Assembly: GCA_965229525.1 (NCBI GenBank)
Contig: OZ245886.1
Span: 124,001-188,000, forward strand
Direction of reading: 5' to 3'
Source: HXMU1420-13 sp965229525
GTDB lineage: Bacteria > Bacteroidota > Rhodothermia > Balneolales > Balneolaceae
Length of the DNA stretch: 64,000 nt
Shown here: in pieces, positions 35,487 to 44,377 of the stretch
Layout of the letters: every line of letters starts with the position of its first letter
Position numbering within the stretch: position 1 is the first letter of the stretch
Program-made: the position numbers and the translations under genes
The notes under the pieces: model-generated
Databases searched by the model: none
Told to the model about the DNA's origin: nothing
The model's input: the letters and a program-made list of their open reading frames with translations, nothing else

Positions 35487-36950
35487 ATGCCAGATTTAAT
35501 AGCAAACAGCGTTTCTAATACATTCGAAGTCAATTTATCAGACTTGGAAAACAGACTTGATCCACACTTCTATAAGCCTGAATATGCCGAACTAATCGAC
35601 AAATTGAATAACTCCCCTAATTCAAAACTTGGTGATGTTGTTCAATTCTCGTCAGAAACTTGGAACCAAAAAGACCATTTTGAAGGTACATTTCCATACA
35701 TTGAAATAAGCGAGATTGATTTATCAACGGGTGCGATAAAATACATTCGTCAAGTTCCAATTTCCGAAGCACCAAGCCGTGCAAAGAAAATTGTGCGTTC
35801 AGGAGATATAATAGTTTCAACTACAAGACCTAGCCGTGGTGCTATCAGCTTCATTACAGACGAAATTGATTTTAGCATTGCTTCCACAGGCTTTTCTGTT
35901 CTAAGGGGTATAAAACCTGATGCAAGAGTAAGCCTAGAATATCTTTTTTGGATTCTCCGGCAAAAGTTCATTTTACGCCAAATGGAACAACGTAGCAGCG
36001 GTGGTAATTACCCTGCTATTACGGAAGATGAGCTTAAAAAGATTCTAATTCCTACTCCCACAGAAAATGAGCAAGAAGAAATAGTAGAACTCTTCAAAAC
36101 TGCATTGGCAAATCGTCAGACAAGGATTCAAGAATCCGAAAACTTACTTGCTGAAATCGACTCGTACATTCTCAACGAACTAGGAATCATATTACCTGAG
36201 AAGGACACAAGCATTGAAGCAAGAATGTTTCAAACTACTTTTCAGGAGCTTTCAGGTAGAAGGTTTGACCCTAAACTGTTCGATACTCATTCCAAAAACC
36301 TATTCGCAGCAGTTGAAAACGCCCAGTACCCTAAAGAGCCATTAAAAAACCTGATTACACATTCAGCAGCAGGAGATTGGGGAATTGATGAAGAAGCGGA
36401 AGTTAAGGAAGAGCAGTATGATACCTGCTTGGTAATTAGAGCCACAGAGTTTGACAACCTATACAATCTCAAGCTAGAAAATGACAGGGTTAGGTACAGA
36501 AAAATAAAAAAGGATAAACTCAAGCAATTAGACATTCAACCTTATGATTTACTCATTGAAAAATCAGGCGGAAGCCCAGATCAGCCAGTGGGCAGAATCT
36601 CCTTGCTTACAGAAGATTTATTTGAAAACAATACGCTGTGCTACAGCAACTTCATTCATAAAATAAGAGTGGACACCTCAAGAGTTGACCCCTCCTATTT
36701 ATTCTGTTACCTCAAGACTATTCACAATATCAAAATCACTGAGATTATGCAGAGTCAAACCAACGGCATTCGTAATCTTATCATGGGTGAATATTTTAAT
36801 CAATCTATAGTTCTTCCAAAATTGGATAAGCAGATAGAGATTGGTAAAGAAGCAAACAGGCGAAGGTTTGAAGCTCAGCGTTTGTCCATTGAAGCTGATA
36901 AGGTATTGGAAGATGCTAGAGCAGAAATTGAACAAATGATATTAGAATAA
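35487..36950 (+). CDS. Type I-like DNA specificity subunit with two target-recognition domains
   Basis: 487 residues with two half-subunits. The first recognition domain covers about 30-205 (KLGDVVQFSSETWNQK, then SSGGNYPAITEDELKKILIP) followed by a helical spacer (EQEEIVELFKTALANRQTRIQESENLL). The second covers about 250-455 with its own spacer (ANRRRFEAQRLSIEADKVL). Such subunits define a bipartite target, each half set by one domain. It begins 5 bp after the fused nuclease-methylase stop, so the two are co-expressed. Confidence 0.88.
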   Translation: MPDLIANSVSNTFEVNLSDLENRLDPHFYKPEYAELIDKLNNSPNSKLGDVVQFSSETWNQKDHFEGTFPYIEISEIDLSTGAIKYIRQVPISEAPSRAKKIVRSGDIIVSTTRPSRGAISFITDEIDFSIASTGFSVLRGIKPDARVSLEYLFWILRQKFILRQMEQRSSGGNYPAITEDELKKILIPTPTENEQEEIVELFKTALANRQTRIQESENLLAEIDSYILNELGIILPEKDTSIEARMFQTTFQELSGRRFDPKLFDTHSKNLFAAVENAQYPKEPLKNLITHSAAGDWGIDEEAEVKEEQYDTCLVIRATEFDNLYNLKLENDRVRYRKIKKDKLKQLDIQPYDLLIEKSGGSPDQPVGRISLLTEDLFENNTLCYSNFIHKIRVDTSRVDPSYLFCYLKTIHNIKITEIMQSQTNGIRNLIMGEYFNQSIVLPKLDKQIEIGKEANRRRFEAQRLSIEADKVLEDARAEIEQMILE

Positions 36951-37144
36951 AATCCATGCAAATCAGTCACACACATTGCCAAGCCGCTCAAAGCAACCGC
37001 ACTAGTCAAAGCTTGTCAAAGAGTGTGTCTGAGCCAACGCACGGACGAAAAAAAATAAAAACGTTTCCCAACAAAGTGTATAGTGCATACACTTCGGGAC
37101 ACTGCGCATAGCCAGACCATTGCACCACTAAACAAATTTGGGAA
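36951..37144. other. Structured spacer with inverted repeat, cassette-like
   Basis: The gap contains AAGTGTAT (37074-37081) and ATACACTT (37087-37094), a perfect 8-bp stem around AGTGC, and words such as GCAACCGCAC and GCCAACGCAC that echo AGCCAACCGCACA at about 32885 on the other side of the restriction operon. It resembles the spacer DNA left between gene cassettes in accessory regions. I cannot identify a defined recombination site. Confidence 0.35.
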
Positions 37145-37642
37145 ATGATAAGAAAGAGTAATGAAAAAAATGACTTCAACACTATTTACGAAATAATAAA
37201 TGATGCCTCTATTGCCTACAAAGGAATTATCCCAGAAGACAGGTGGAAAGAACCTTATATGTCAAAAAATGAGTTAGAAACTCAAATCAATGAAGGTGTA
37301 CAATTTTGGAATTATGAAGTGAATAATGAAATTCTTGGAGTGATGGGAATTCAATTTAAAAGTGATGTAACCCTAATAAGACATGCTTATGTAAGAACCT
37401 CTTCACGCCAAAAAGGTATTGGTGGGAAGTTACTAAATCACTTGGTTAAGAGGGCGAAAAATCCAGTATTAATTGGCACTTGGAAAGATGCTACCTGGGC
37501 AATCAGGTTTTATGAAAAACACGGCTTTCGGTTGTTATCTGATGAAGAGAAAAACAAATTGTTAAAAATTTATTGGACTATACCTGAAAGACAAGTTGAA
37601 ACGTCGATCGTTTTGGCTAGCCAAAATTGGAAAAACAACTGA
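37145..37642 (+). CDS. GNAT-family N-acetyltransferase
   Basis: 165 residues covering a single GNAT fold: MIRKSNEKNDFNTIYEIIND at the N-terminus, then the acetyl-CoA pyrophosphate loop RQKGIGGKLLNHL and the beta-bulge segment WAIRFYEKHGFRLL. The substrate cannot be told. It stands alone between two structured spacers after the restriction operon, which suggests it arrived with the same accessory segment. Confidence 0.85.
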   Translation: MIRKSNEKNDFNTIYEIINDASIAYKGIIPEDRWKEPYMSKNELETQINEGVQFWNYEVNNEILGVMGIQFKSDVTLIRHAYVRTSSRQKGIGGKLLNHLVKRAKNPVLIGTWKDATWAIRFYEKHGFRLLSDEEKNKLLKIYWTIPERQVETSIVLASQNWKNN

Positions 37643-37694
37643 CTTGCAATCGGCAAACTTAAAACGCTGAAAGCGCACAATCGCATTCACTAAC

Positions 37695-38144
37695 ATGAAC
37701 CAGGAATCCTTCAAACACCTTCTTCGCTCCCAACTCCCAATCGCATGGATTGCAGGAGTTCGTTTAGAGAGCTATGAACATGGAACCTGTAGGATTGGTG
37801 TAAAGCATGATTTCCTGAATCAAAATCCATTTGGGAGTATGTTTTGGGCGGTTCAGGGAATGGCCGCTGAATTTGCAGGTGGAATGATGCTGAATTATAA
37901 GATTAAGGCTTCAGGAAAAAGCATTTCTTACCTGGTCATAGAAAGTAAAAGTACCTTTCTTAAAAAAGCGACAGGTAAAATTATTTTTACCTGTGATCAG
38001 GGAGATACCATTGATCAGGAAATCCAAAAAGCCATTAATACAAATACACCTCAGGTATTTGAATTGAGTAGCATCGGCACCAATGAAGAACATGATGTAG
38101 TCGCTGAATTCACTTTTACCTGGAGTATTAAAGTTAGAGATTAA
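37695..38144 (+). CDS. DUF4442 / PaaI-like hotdog-fold protein
   Basis: 149 residues. The hotdog-type sequence FGSMFWAVQGMAAEFAGGMML forms the central helix, followed by beta strands (ISYLVIESKSTFLKKATGKIIFTC). Members are predicted acyl-CoA thioesterase-like proteins; no substrate is known. The stop codon is followed directly by the ATG of the TlpA-like gene. Confidence 0.75.
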   Translation: MNQESFKHLLRSQLPIAWIAGVRLESYEHGTCRIGVKHDFLNQNPFGSMFWAVQGMAAEFAGGMMLNYKIKASGKSISYLVIESKSTFLKKATGKIIFTCDQGDTIDQEIQKAINTNTPQVFELSSIGTNEEHDVVAEFTFTWSIKVRD

Positions 38145-39179
38145 ATGAAATTAGGTTTCTTTGTCATTTTTTTGATGCTGTTACTTGGATGTTCAACTAC
38201 GCCATCGGATCAAATGCGCTTTTCGGGTAAGGTTGTAAATCATGACGAAACTCCATCGGTAAGAATATTTCGGGGAACCTCGTTACTTCATGAGTTCCCC
38301 ATACAATCGGATGGTTCTTTTAATGACACCTTCGTCGTAGAGGAGGGATTGGCTTTTATCGTGTATGGATCGAAATTCAAGCGGGTATATGTGAAGAATG
38401 GATTCAATACAAAATTTACTGTCGATAATGCGGATTTCTATGCCACAGCAACTTTAAAAGGTGATGGAGCTGATATTTTTGCTTTGGAAGATGAGTTTGA
38501 TGAATTAGAAGCTGAATACTCAGACCTCATTATTGACAATCCGACCCTGGAATATTTTGAGTCCGCTTCAGCAACTTATCGGGCAGATTTCACTTCAATA
38601 TTGTATAGAAATGGAATTGCGGATTCGGCTCAAGTCACTAATTTAGTGGCTGAAGTCGATGATTTCATTTCGAGATTTCGGATCAAAATTGAAAGTCGGG
38701 TTAATGTGACAGAAGAGCTTCAAGAGGGTGATCCCTCTCCTACTTTTGTTAACTATGAGAATTTTGCTGGTGGATTTAGCTCACTTTCAGATTTTCAGGG
38801 AAAATTTGTGTACATCGACTTCTGGACAACCTGGTGTGGACCTTGCCTTAAGGAGTTTCCGAAATTAAAAGAGTTGGAGGCGGAATATGCGGATCGAAAT
38901 ATTGAGTTCGTATACATTTCTTTGGATGCCCCTCAAGATCACCGTGATGATCCCAATAAAGCCCGACAAGCATGGATTGATTATGTGGAGGAGCATGAAC
39001 TTGGCGGTGTACAACTATTCTCTGATAAGGCATTTGATTCAGAATTTGTGAAAGACTACAAAATTGATTTCATCCCTCGTTATGTACTCATAGATCCTGA
39101 GGGCAAAATTATAAGTGCAGATGCTCCACGACCTTCGAATCCTACCCTTCTCGAAATGTTTGCGGAGTTGGGAATCTAA
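38145..39179 (+). CDS. TlpA-like thioredoxin-domain lipoprotein
   Basis: 344 residues. The lipobox LLLGC places the lipid Cys at 16. An N-terminal beta domain of the DUF4369 type (about 22-110) and a helical linker precede a TlpA/ResA thioredoxin fold (about 195-344) with the active site CGPC at Cys231 and Cys234 (WTTWCGPCLKEFP) and the cis-Pro loop FIPRYVLIDPEG. Such proteins reduce disulfides outside the cytoplasm, often for cytochrome c maturation or envelope repair. It is abutted to the DUF4442 gene with no gap. Confidence 0.88.
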   Translation: MKLGFFVIFLMLLLGCSTTPSDQMRFSGKVVNHDETPSVRIFRGTSLLHEFPIQSDGSFNDTFVVEEGLAFIVYGSKFKRVYVKNGFNTKFTVDNADFYATATLKGDGADIFALEDEFDELEAEYSDLIIDNPTLEYFESASATYRADFTSILYRNGIADSAQVTNLVAEVDDFISRFRIKIESRVNVTEELQEGDPSPTFVNYENFAGGFSSLSDFQGKFVYIDFWTTWCGPCLKEFPKLKELEAEYADRNIEFVYISLDAPQDHRDDPNKARQAWIDYVEEHELGGVQLFSDKAFDSEFVKDYKIDFIPRYVLIDPEGKIISADAPRPSNPTLLEMFAELGI

Positions 39180-39297
39180 AAATCAGAATTTCAACTACTC
39201 GTCGAAATAGATGATCATTCCATCTAAAAAACAGATTCATTTGCAGAATAGATTTTAATCCTTTGGTTCACTTGAGTATCCTTAATCAAAAAACATC

Positions 39298-39723
39298 ATG
39301 AAAAAACTATTTCTCGCCCTGATACTGCTTTCACTAAGCATTACAACCTTTGCTCAGGAAATCTTGGATGTTACTCCGGAAGCTGAAGGGATCGAAAAAG
39401 CACTAAATTATTATTTAGATGGCGGTACAAATAATGATTTTGAAACATTAAAGAAGGCGTTTCATCCGGATGCTCGCATGATTTGGATGACAGATGCCAC
39501 ACAAAATGTGAATGCCCTGGAGTTTTTCGGGGTTCGAATGCAACCAGGTCCACCACAAGATCGCGAAACAAGAATTGTTGCTATAGATATTTCACAAGGT
39601 GCAGCCAGTGCCCGACTCGAAATCGAATATGAAACTTTCATGTTTGTTGACTACATGACCTTACTAGAAATTGATGGTGAGTGGAAAATTGTGAGTAAAG
39701 TTTTCACTCGAATTAATAAATGA
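39298..39723 (+). CDS. Secreted NTF2-like (lumazine-binding-type) protein
   Basis: 141 residues with a signal peptide (MKKLFLALILLSLSITTFAQ). The rest is one cone-shaped NTF2-like fold: IEKALNYYLDGGTNNDFETL, FHPDARM, and a C-terminal strand EIDGEWKIVSKVF, the pattern of the Lumazine_bd_2/DUF4440 group. Function is unknown; such domains bind small molecules or act as scaffolds. Confidence 0.75.
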   Translation: MKKLFLALILLSLSITTFAQEILDVTPEAEGIEKALNYYLDGGTNNDFETLKKAFHPDARMIWMTDATQNVNALEFFGVRMQPGPPQDRETRIVAIDISQGAASARLEIEYETFMFVDYMTLLEIDGEWKIVSKVFTRINK

Positions 39724-39761
39724 TTTTGCCTTAGGCTGTGAATGATTAGATTTGCAGCCGA

Positions 39762-40022
39762 ATGGATTCTAACAACAACATCCCAAATAGGCTGGTCTTC
39801 TCTGAACAAAACCCGAAGAGAAGAAAACGAACTTTTATCATTGTATCGATTTTAATACTGGTACAACTTTGTTTGATTTGGCCGATCTATCCATTGTTTG
39901 CTTCAGCAACTCCGTTGGTTCTTGGGTTCCCCCTCTCCTTTGCCTGGGTCATTTTTATGGTGATTTGTTCCTTCAGTACACTGCTTTGGTTATTCCTGAA
40001 CGAAGATAAATCTGAGGAGTAA
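39762..40022 (+). CDS. DUF3311-type small membrane protein
   Basis: 86 residues with two membrane segments (about 26-50 and 54-77) and LVLGFPLSFAWVIFMVI between, the hallmark of DUF3311 proteins that accompany sodium:solute symporters. It ends 3 bp before the symporter gene. A role as a small accessory subunit is inferred from this recurring pairing. Confidence 0.8.
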   Translation: MDSNNNIPNRLVFSEQNPKRRKRTFIIVSILILVQLCLIWPIYPLFASATPLVLGFPLSFAWVIFMVICSFSTLLWLFLNEDKSEE

Positions 40023-40025
40023 TTC

Positions 40026-41507
40026 ATGGAAAGCTGGATGATCATACTTGGCATTTGCGGTCTTTACCTGATCATCACCCTCGTAATGGGAATCCTACCG
40101 GGATTGAAAGTCAGCCATAGTACAACGGGCTATGTAGCCGGTGATCGTTCGATGAATGTATTTATCCTTTACTTCGTATTGGGAGCATCCATCTTTTCAA
40201 GTTTTGCTTTTCTGGGCGGACCTGGCTGGGCCTATTCACGAGGAGTCGCCGCATTGTATATCATTGCTTATGGCGCTGTTGGAATGGTTCCCTTTTACTT
40301 TTTTGGTCCTAAAGCGCGTGCACTTGGCGCCAAGTATGGATTTGTAACACAGGCCGAGCTCTTGCAAGATCGCTACAATTCAAAGTGGTTATCAGGAATT
40401 CTAGCAGTTTTAACGGTGGTGGTTTTAATTCCCTATCTCACTTTACAAATGAAAGGAGCCGGAATAGTTTTGAATACCATCAGCGAAGGTACGATTCCGG
40501 TCTGGTTAGGTGCGGCCATTGCGTATGCGGTAGTTTTGGTGTATGTATTTTTCAGTGGTGTGATGGGAGTTGGCTGGACAAATACTTTCCAGGGAATTTT
40601 CATGTTAATCATTGCCTGGTTTTTGGGGATTTATCTTCCACAAAAAATGTATGGAGGGATTGGTCCGATGTTTTCGGAAATCCTACAATCGGAGTTTGCT
40701 GATGCATTAAACGCTCCCGGTAGAACCGCAACAGGGGAATCCTGGGATTGGTGGGGATTTACATCCGCTGTTATAATTTCAGCCATTGGCTTTTCAATGT
40801 GGCCGCACTTTTTCATGAAAGCTTTTGCCGCAAAAAGTGACCGAACAATAAAGCTGACGGTAGTTTTATATCCCACATTCCAAATTTTCCTGGTTCCAAT
40901 ATTGATAATCGGATTCTCTGCAGTTCTGTCTTTTCCCGGAGTAACGCCGGCTGACTCTATCCTGCCCCATGTACTACTAAACATGGATCTACCTGTTATT
41001 TTAATCGGATTGGTTTGCGCTGGTACATTGGCTGCATCCATGAGTTCGGGAGATGCTATCGTCCACGCCGCAGCTTCGGTTGGTGTTCGAGATGGTTTGA
41101 CAAAAATTCCGGCTGTGGATCGATGGTTGAAATCTGGTGATCATGAGCGGTTATTAATTAGAATTGGTGTAGTCTTCATTTCATTAATCGCCTATTACTA
41201 TGCGGTATTTGCGGAGACTGATATTGTCTCTCTCCTACTTGGTGCTTATGGTGGTATCGCTCAACTCTTTCCCTTGATGTTTGCCATGTTTTACTGGCCA
41301 CGTGCAAATGGCAAAGGGGCACTCGCGGGTATGATTGGTGGAATTCTGTTTACTTTATTTTTTCTATACTATCCGGAATACAAACCCTTCCCGATGCATG
41401 AAGGCATCTATGGTTTGATTGTAAATCTCATTCTATTGATTGGTGTTAGTCTAGTAACTCAACCGGAAGAAGAAAGTCGTATTAAGCGGTACATTAATTA
41501 CAAATAG
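40026..41507 (+). CDS. Sodium:solute symporter family protein
   Basis: 493 residues and about 13 membrane segments. The core of the SSS family is visible: GYVAGDRSMNVFILYFVLGAS near the N-terminus, FFSGVMGVGWTNTFQGIFML in the middle, and CAGTLAASMSSGDAIVHAAAS, which holds the sodium-site Ser residues. These carriers use the sodium gradient to take up organic acids, sugars or amino acids; the substrate is not evident. It is paired with the DUF3311 gene. Confidence 0.9.
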   Translation: MESWMIILGICGLYLIITLVMGILPGLKVSHSTTGYVAGDRSMNVFILYFVLGASIFSSFAFLGGPGWAYSRGVAALYIIAYGAVGMVPFYFFGPKARALGAKYGFVTQAELLQDRYNSKWLSGILAVLTVVVLIPYLTLQMKGAGIVLNTISEGTIPVWLGAAIAYAVVLVYVFFSGVMGVGWTNTFQGIFMLIIAWFLGIYLPQKMYGGIGPMFSEILQSEFADALNAPGRTATGESWDWWGFTSAVIISAIGFSMWPHFFMKAFAAKSDRTIKLTVVLYPTFQIFLVPILIIGFSAVLSFPGVTPADSILPHVLLNMDLPVILIGLVCAGTLAASMSSGDAIVHAAASVGVRDGLTKIPAVDRWLKSGDHERLLIRIGVVFISLIAYYYAVFAETDIVSLLLGAYGGIAQLFPLMFAMFYWPRANGKGALAGMIGGILFTLFFLYYPEYKPFPMHEGIYGLIVNLILLIGVSLVTQPEEESRIKRYINYK

Positions 41508-41593
41508 GCATCCGAGCATCCGTTGATATCAATTCAATAATTGCCTTTGTTATTCAAGGGCGTATATTCCAAAAACTAACAAAAGGGACCATT

Positions 41594-41809
41594 ATGTACG
41601 AACAAAGTGACAAAAATTATTTAGCTATGATCTTGTTATGCTTCTTTTTGGGAAGCTTAGGTGTTCATAGATTTTATGCCGGAAAAACAGGGACAGGTAT
41701 TTTAATGCTCGTTACTCTTGGCGGACTTGGAATTTGGACACTCATTGATTTAATCATGATTATTGTCGGTAATTTTAAAGATGCAGACGGTTACTATATA
41801 AAAAATTGA
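41594..41809 (+). CDS. TM2 domain-containing protein
   Basis: 71 residues. The TM2 domain covers nearly all of it: two membrane helices joined by GSLGVHRFYAGKTGTGILML with the conserved HRFY, followed by a loop and W-T-L-I-D. The function of such small proteins is unknown. The start ATG has GGGA upstream. Confidence 0.85.
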   Translation: MYEQSDKNYLAMILLCFFLGSLGVHRFYAGKTGTGILMLVTLGGLGIWTLIDLIMIIVGNFKDADGYYIKN

Positions 41810-41838
41810 ATATCATTTTTTGTTGATTTGAACGACCA

Positions 41839-42201
41839 ATGAGTAACGTGGTAAAATTCAACCTGGGTATAGTTACCGATAATCAGAACAAGGTTCAGAA
41901 AGCAGAAAAACTTGCTGCTCTTCTAGTCGATCATCTCCCAAACATCCACAATTTTCATCTAGAGAAATACGATAAATTCCCAAATTCATTTAGAATTGTA
42001 CTGGAGGGTTCACTTTCTAATCCTGAAGACCGAATTCATGAGTCCATTCAAATAGCCGACTCCATTTGTTCAAACTGGATGATAATGTACGATCGTGACC
42101 TCGAAACAATTGAATTGATCTTCAATAAGTCGGATGCATGTAGATACGAACGAGAAGAATTCAATGTTATCCGATGGGCGCATTTTCAAGTTTTGATATG
42201 A
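41839..42201 (+). CDS. Small protein of unknown function
   Basis: 120 residues, no signal peptide or membrane span. It reads as an alpha/beta domain (VKFNLGIVTDNQNKVQKAEKLA, then FRIVLEGSLSN and SICSNWMIMYDRDLETIELIF). I do not recognise a family. Its stop overlaps the start of the GDCCVxC-protein gene (ATGA-type overlap), so the two are probably translated together. Confidence 0.55.
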   Translation: MSNVVKFNLGIVTDNQNKVQKAEKLAALLVDHLPNIHNFHLEKYDKFPNSFRIVLEGSLSNPEDRIHESIQIADSICSNWMIMYDRDLETIELIFNKSDACRYEREEFNVIRWAHFQVLI

Positions 42202-42407
42202 TGAGTATAATTCTGACATCAACAATTAATTGTCCTAAATGCGGATATGAGAATACAGAAAAAATGCAAACAGACTCATGCCAGTTTTTTTACAAGTGTA
42301 TTAACTGTGAAAACATATTGAAACCAAAAAAAGGTGATTGCTGTGTATTTTGTAGTTATGGAACTGTTCCATGTCCCCCAATTCAAAAAAGTTCTTCTTG
42401 TTGCTAA
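42198..42407 (+). CDS. GDCCVxC-domain protein (cysteine form)
   Basis: 69 residues from ATG 42198. It has a zinc-ribbon-like start (INCPKCGYENTEKM), a second pair in FFYKCINCENIL, then the signature GDCCVFCSYGTVPCPP and a terminal SSCC. Some members of this family carry selenocysteine in the signature; here all positions are Cys. The role is unknown; the many thiols suggest metal binding or redox work. Starting at 42198 overlaps the preceding stop by four bases and drops eight residues that are only the shadow of the upstream gene. Confidence 0.8.
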   Translation: MMSIILTSTINCPKCGYENTEKMQTDSCQFFYKCINCENILKPKKGDCCVFCSYGTVPCPPIQKSSSCC

Positions 42408-42516
42408 ATTATGGTGGATAGATTCCAGGCAATAAGTTCCCACAAATATCTATATATACTTAACTGACTTTTTGACCGAAACAAATTTTAGGTACAATTA
42501 TCGTTAGAATGCGATT

Positions 42517-44256
42517 ATGAGTAAATATAAAAATGTCACCTTTGGTTGGGCGGTTAAAAACATCATCTGGCCAAGAAGAAAAACCATTTTCATCGGTTTG
42601 CTTCTAATCTTAATAAGCCGCCCGGCGGGATTAGTGCTACCAGCTGCAACGAAATATATCCTGGATGATGCAGTTCCCAACAAAGACTTTGAACTGCTTC
42701 AGCTAATAATCATAGTCATTGTAATCTCGCTGATTGTTCAGGCCGTTTGTTCATTTTTATTAACCAGAATTCTGAGTGTCGAAGCACAATTCCTGATTTC
42801 GGAATTAAGGGTTAAAGTGCAAAAGAAAATTCTTTCCCTCCCAATTAATTTCTTCGACAATAATAAATCCGGGGCATTGGTATCCAGGATCATGAGCGAT
42901 GTGGAAGGAGTTCGAAATCTGGTCGGCACAGGACTGGTACAATTGATCGGTGGAACTCTGACTTCCGTTCTGGCTCTGATCTTGTTGATTCAAATCAGTC
43001 CTTCCATGACCTTATTCACTCTGGCACCAGTTGGATTATTTGCCTTCATCGCATTGAAAGCATTCGGCAAAATCAGACCTATTTTCAGAGAACGTGGAAA
43101 AATTAACGCAGAAGTAACCGGTCGATTAACAGAGACTCTAAACGGTGTTCGGGTGATTAAGGGATTTAATGCAGAAGTATCCGAGAATAATACCTTTGAA
43201 GCCGGAGCTCGTCGACTTTATGAAAACGTGAAATCCAGTTTAACGGCCACAGCTTTTGTAACCAGTACCGGAACCTTTTTAATCGGACTTGCCAGTGTTG
43301 GCATTCTGGCGATGGGTGGATATTATATGATTGACGATAGATTGACGGCCGGAGACCTGATCTCTTTTATCTCCCTCTTAGCTTTCATGATCGCTCCTAT
43401 TGTTCAGATGAGCAATATTGGGAGTCAGCTTACTGAAGCTTTTGCCGGACTGGATCGCACCGAAGAGATCATGAAAATGGATCCGGAAGATCTAACAGAA
43501 GAACGTCCAATCAAGCTAGAAAAAATTGATGGTGATATCATTTTCGATAATGTGTCTTTCGCTTATGAAGAAGACAAAGAGGTACTTAAAGAAATAACCT
43601 TTAAAGCTCCTCCAGGGTCGGTTACCGCATTAGTTGGAAGTTCCGGTTCCGGAAAATCTACTACGGCTAGTCTTGCTGCTACCTTCCTTACTGCAAAAAA
43701 AGGATTAATAACCATTGATGGTCATGATATGTCGAAAGTAAACCTTTCCAGCTATCGAAAACATTTAGGCGTGGTACTTCAGGATGATTTTCTTTTTGAA
43801 GGTACCATCCGGGAAAATATCCTCTTCCCCCGCCCTGATGCCACCGAAGCCGAATTACAAGCTGCAATTGAGGGTGCTTATGTCAATGAATTTACCGATC
43901 GTTTTGAAGATGGATTAGATACCGTGATTGGAGAACGTGGTGTGAAATTGTCCGGTGGACAAAAACAACGAATTTCAATTACCAGAGCGCTACTTGCAAA
44001 TCCAAAGGTAATAATATTGGATGAAGCCACTTCCAACTTGGATACTGAAAGTGAGACTTATATTCAGAAGAGTTTGGATGATTTGATGAAAGACCGAACT
44101 ACTTTCGTAATTGCCCACCGATTAAGCACCATCAAAAAAGCGAATCAAATCTTAGTGATTGAAGACGGCCGTATTGTAGAACGAGGAACGCATGATGAGC
44201 TTATAGCTTCCAAAGGTCGATATTACGAGTTATACACGTATCAGAGTAGGATTTGA
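42517..44256 (+). CDS. ABC exporter with fused membrane and ATPase domains (MsbA-like)
   Basis: 579 residues. Six membrane helices (about 20-310) precede a nucleotide-binding domain with Walker A GSSGSGKST, signature LSGGQKQR, Walker B VIILDEATS and H-loop IAHRLST. The half-transporter works as a dimer and exports lipids, drugs or peptides; the substrate is not apparent. It stands alone with its own upstream gap of 109 bp. Confidence 0.9.
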   Translation: MSKYKNVTFGWAVKNIIWPRRKTIFIGLLLILISRPAGLVLPAATKYILDDAVPNKDFELLQLIIIVIVISLIVQAVCSFLLTRILSVEAQFLISELRVKVQKKILSLPINFFDNNKSGALVSRIMSDVEGVRNLVGTGLVQLIGGTLTSVLALILLIQISPSMTLFTLAPVGLFAFIALKAFGKIRPIFRERGKINAEVTGRLTETLNGVRVIKGFNAEVSENNTFEAGARRLYENVKSSLTATAFVTSTGTFLIGLASVGILAMGGYYMIDDRLTAGDLISFISLLAFMIAPIVQMSNIGSQLTEAFAGLDRTEEIMKMDPEDLTEERPIKLEKIDGDIIFDNVSFAYEEDKEVLKEITFKAPPGSVTALVGSSGSGKSTTASLAATFLTAKKGLITIDGHDMSKVNLSSYRKHLGVVLQDDFLFEGTIRENILFPRPDATEAELQAAIEGAYVNEFTDRFEDGLDTVIGERGVKLSGGQKQRISITRALLANPKVIILDEATSNLDTESETYIQKSLDDLMKDRTTFVIAHRLSTIKKANQILVIEDGRIVERGTHDELIASKGRYYELYTYQSRI

Positions 44257-44377
44257 GATCTACTAATACAGAACTTGCCATTAAGAAATTCACTGCATTT
44301 ATTCACTATATCCAAAGGATTTAAATGGGTACAAAGAATTACATTTAAGGATTAGCTAATACTAAGTATTTGAATAG

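Noticed and set aside
33334..36950. Complete type I restriction system
   Set aside because: No HsdR helicase/translocase is encoded; the nuclease domain is fused to the methylase instead.
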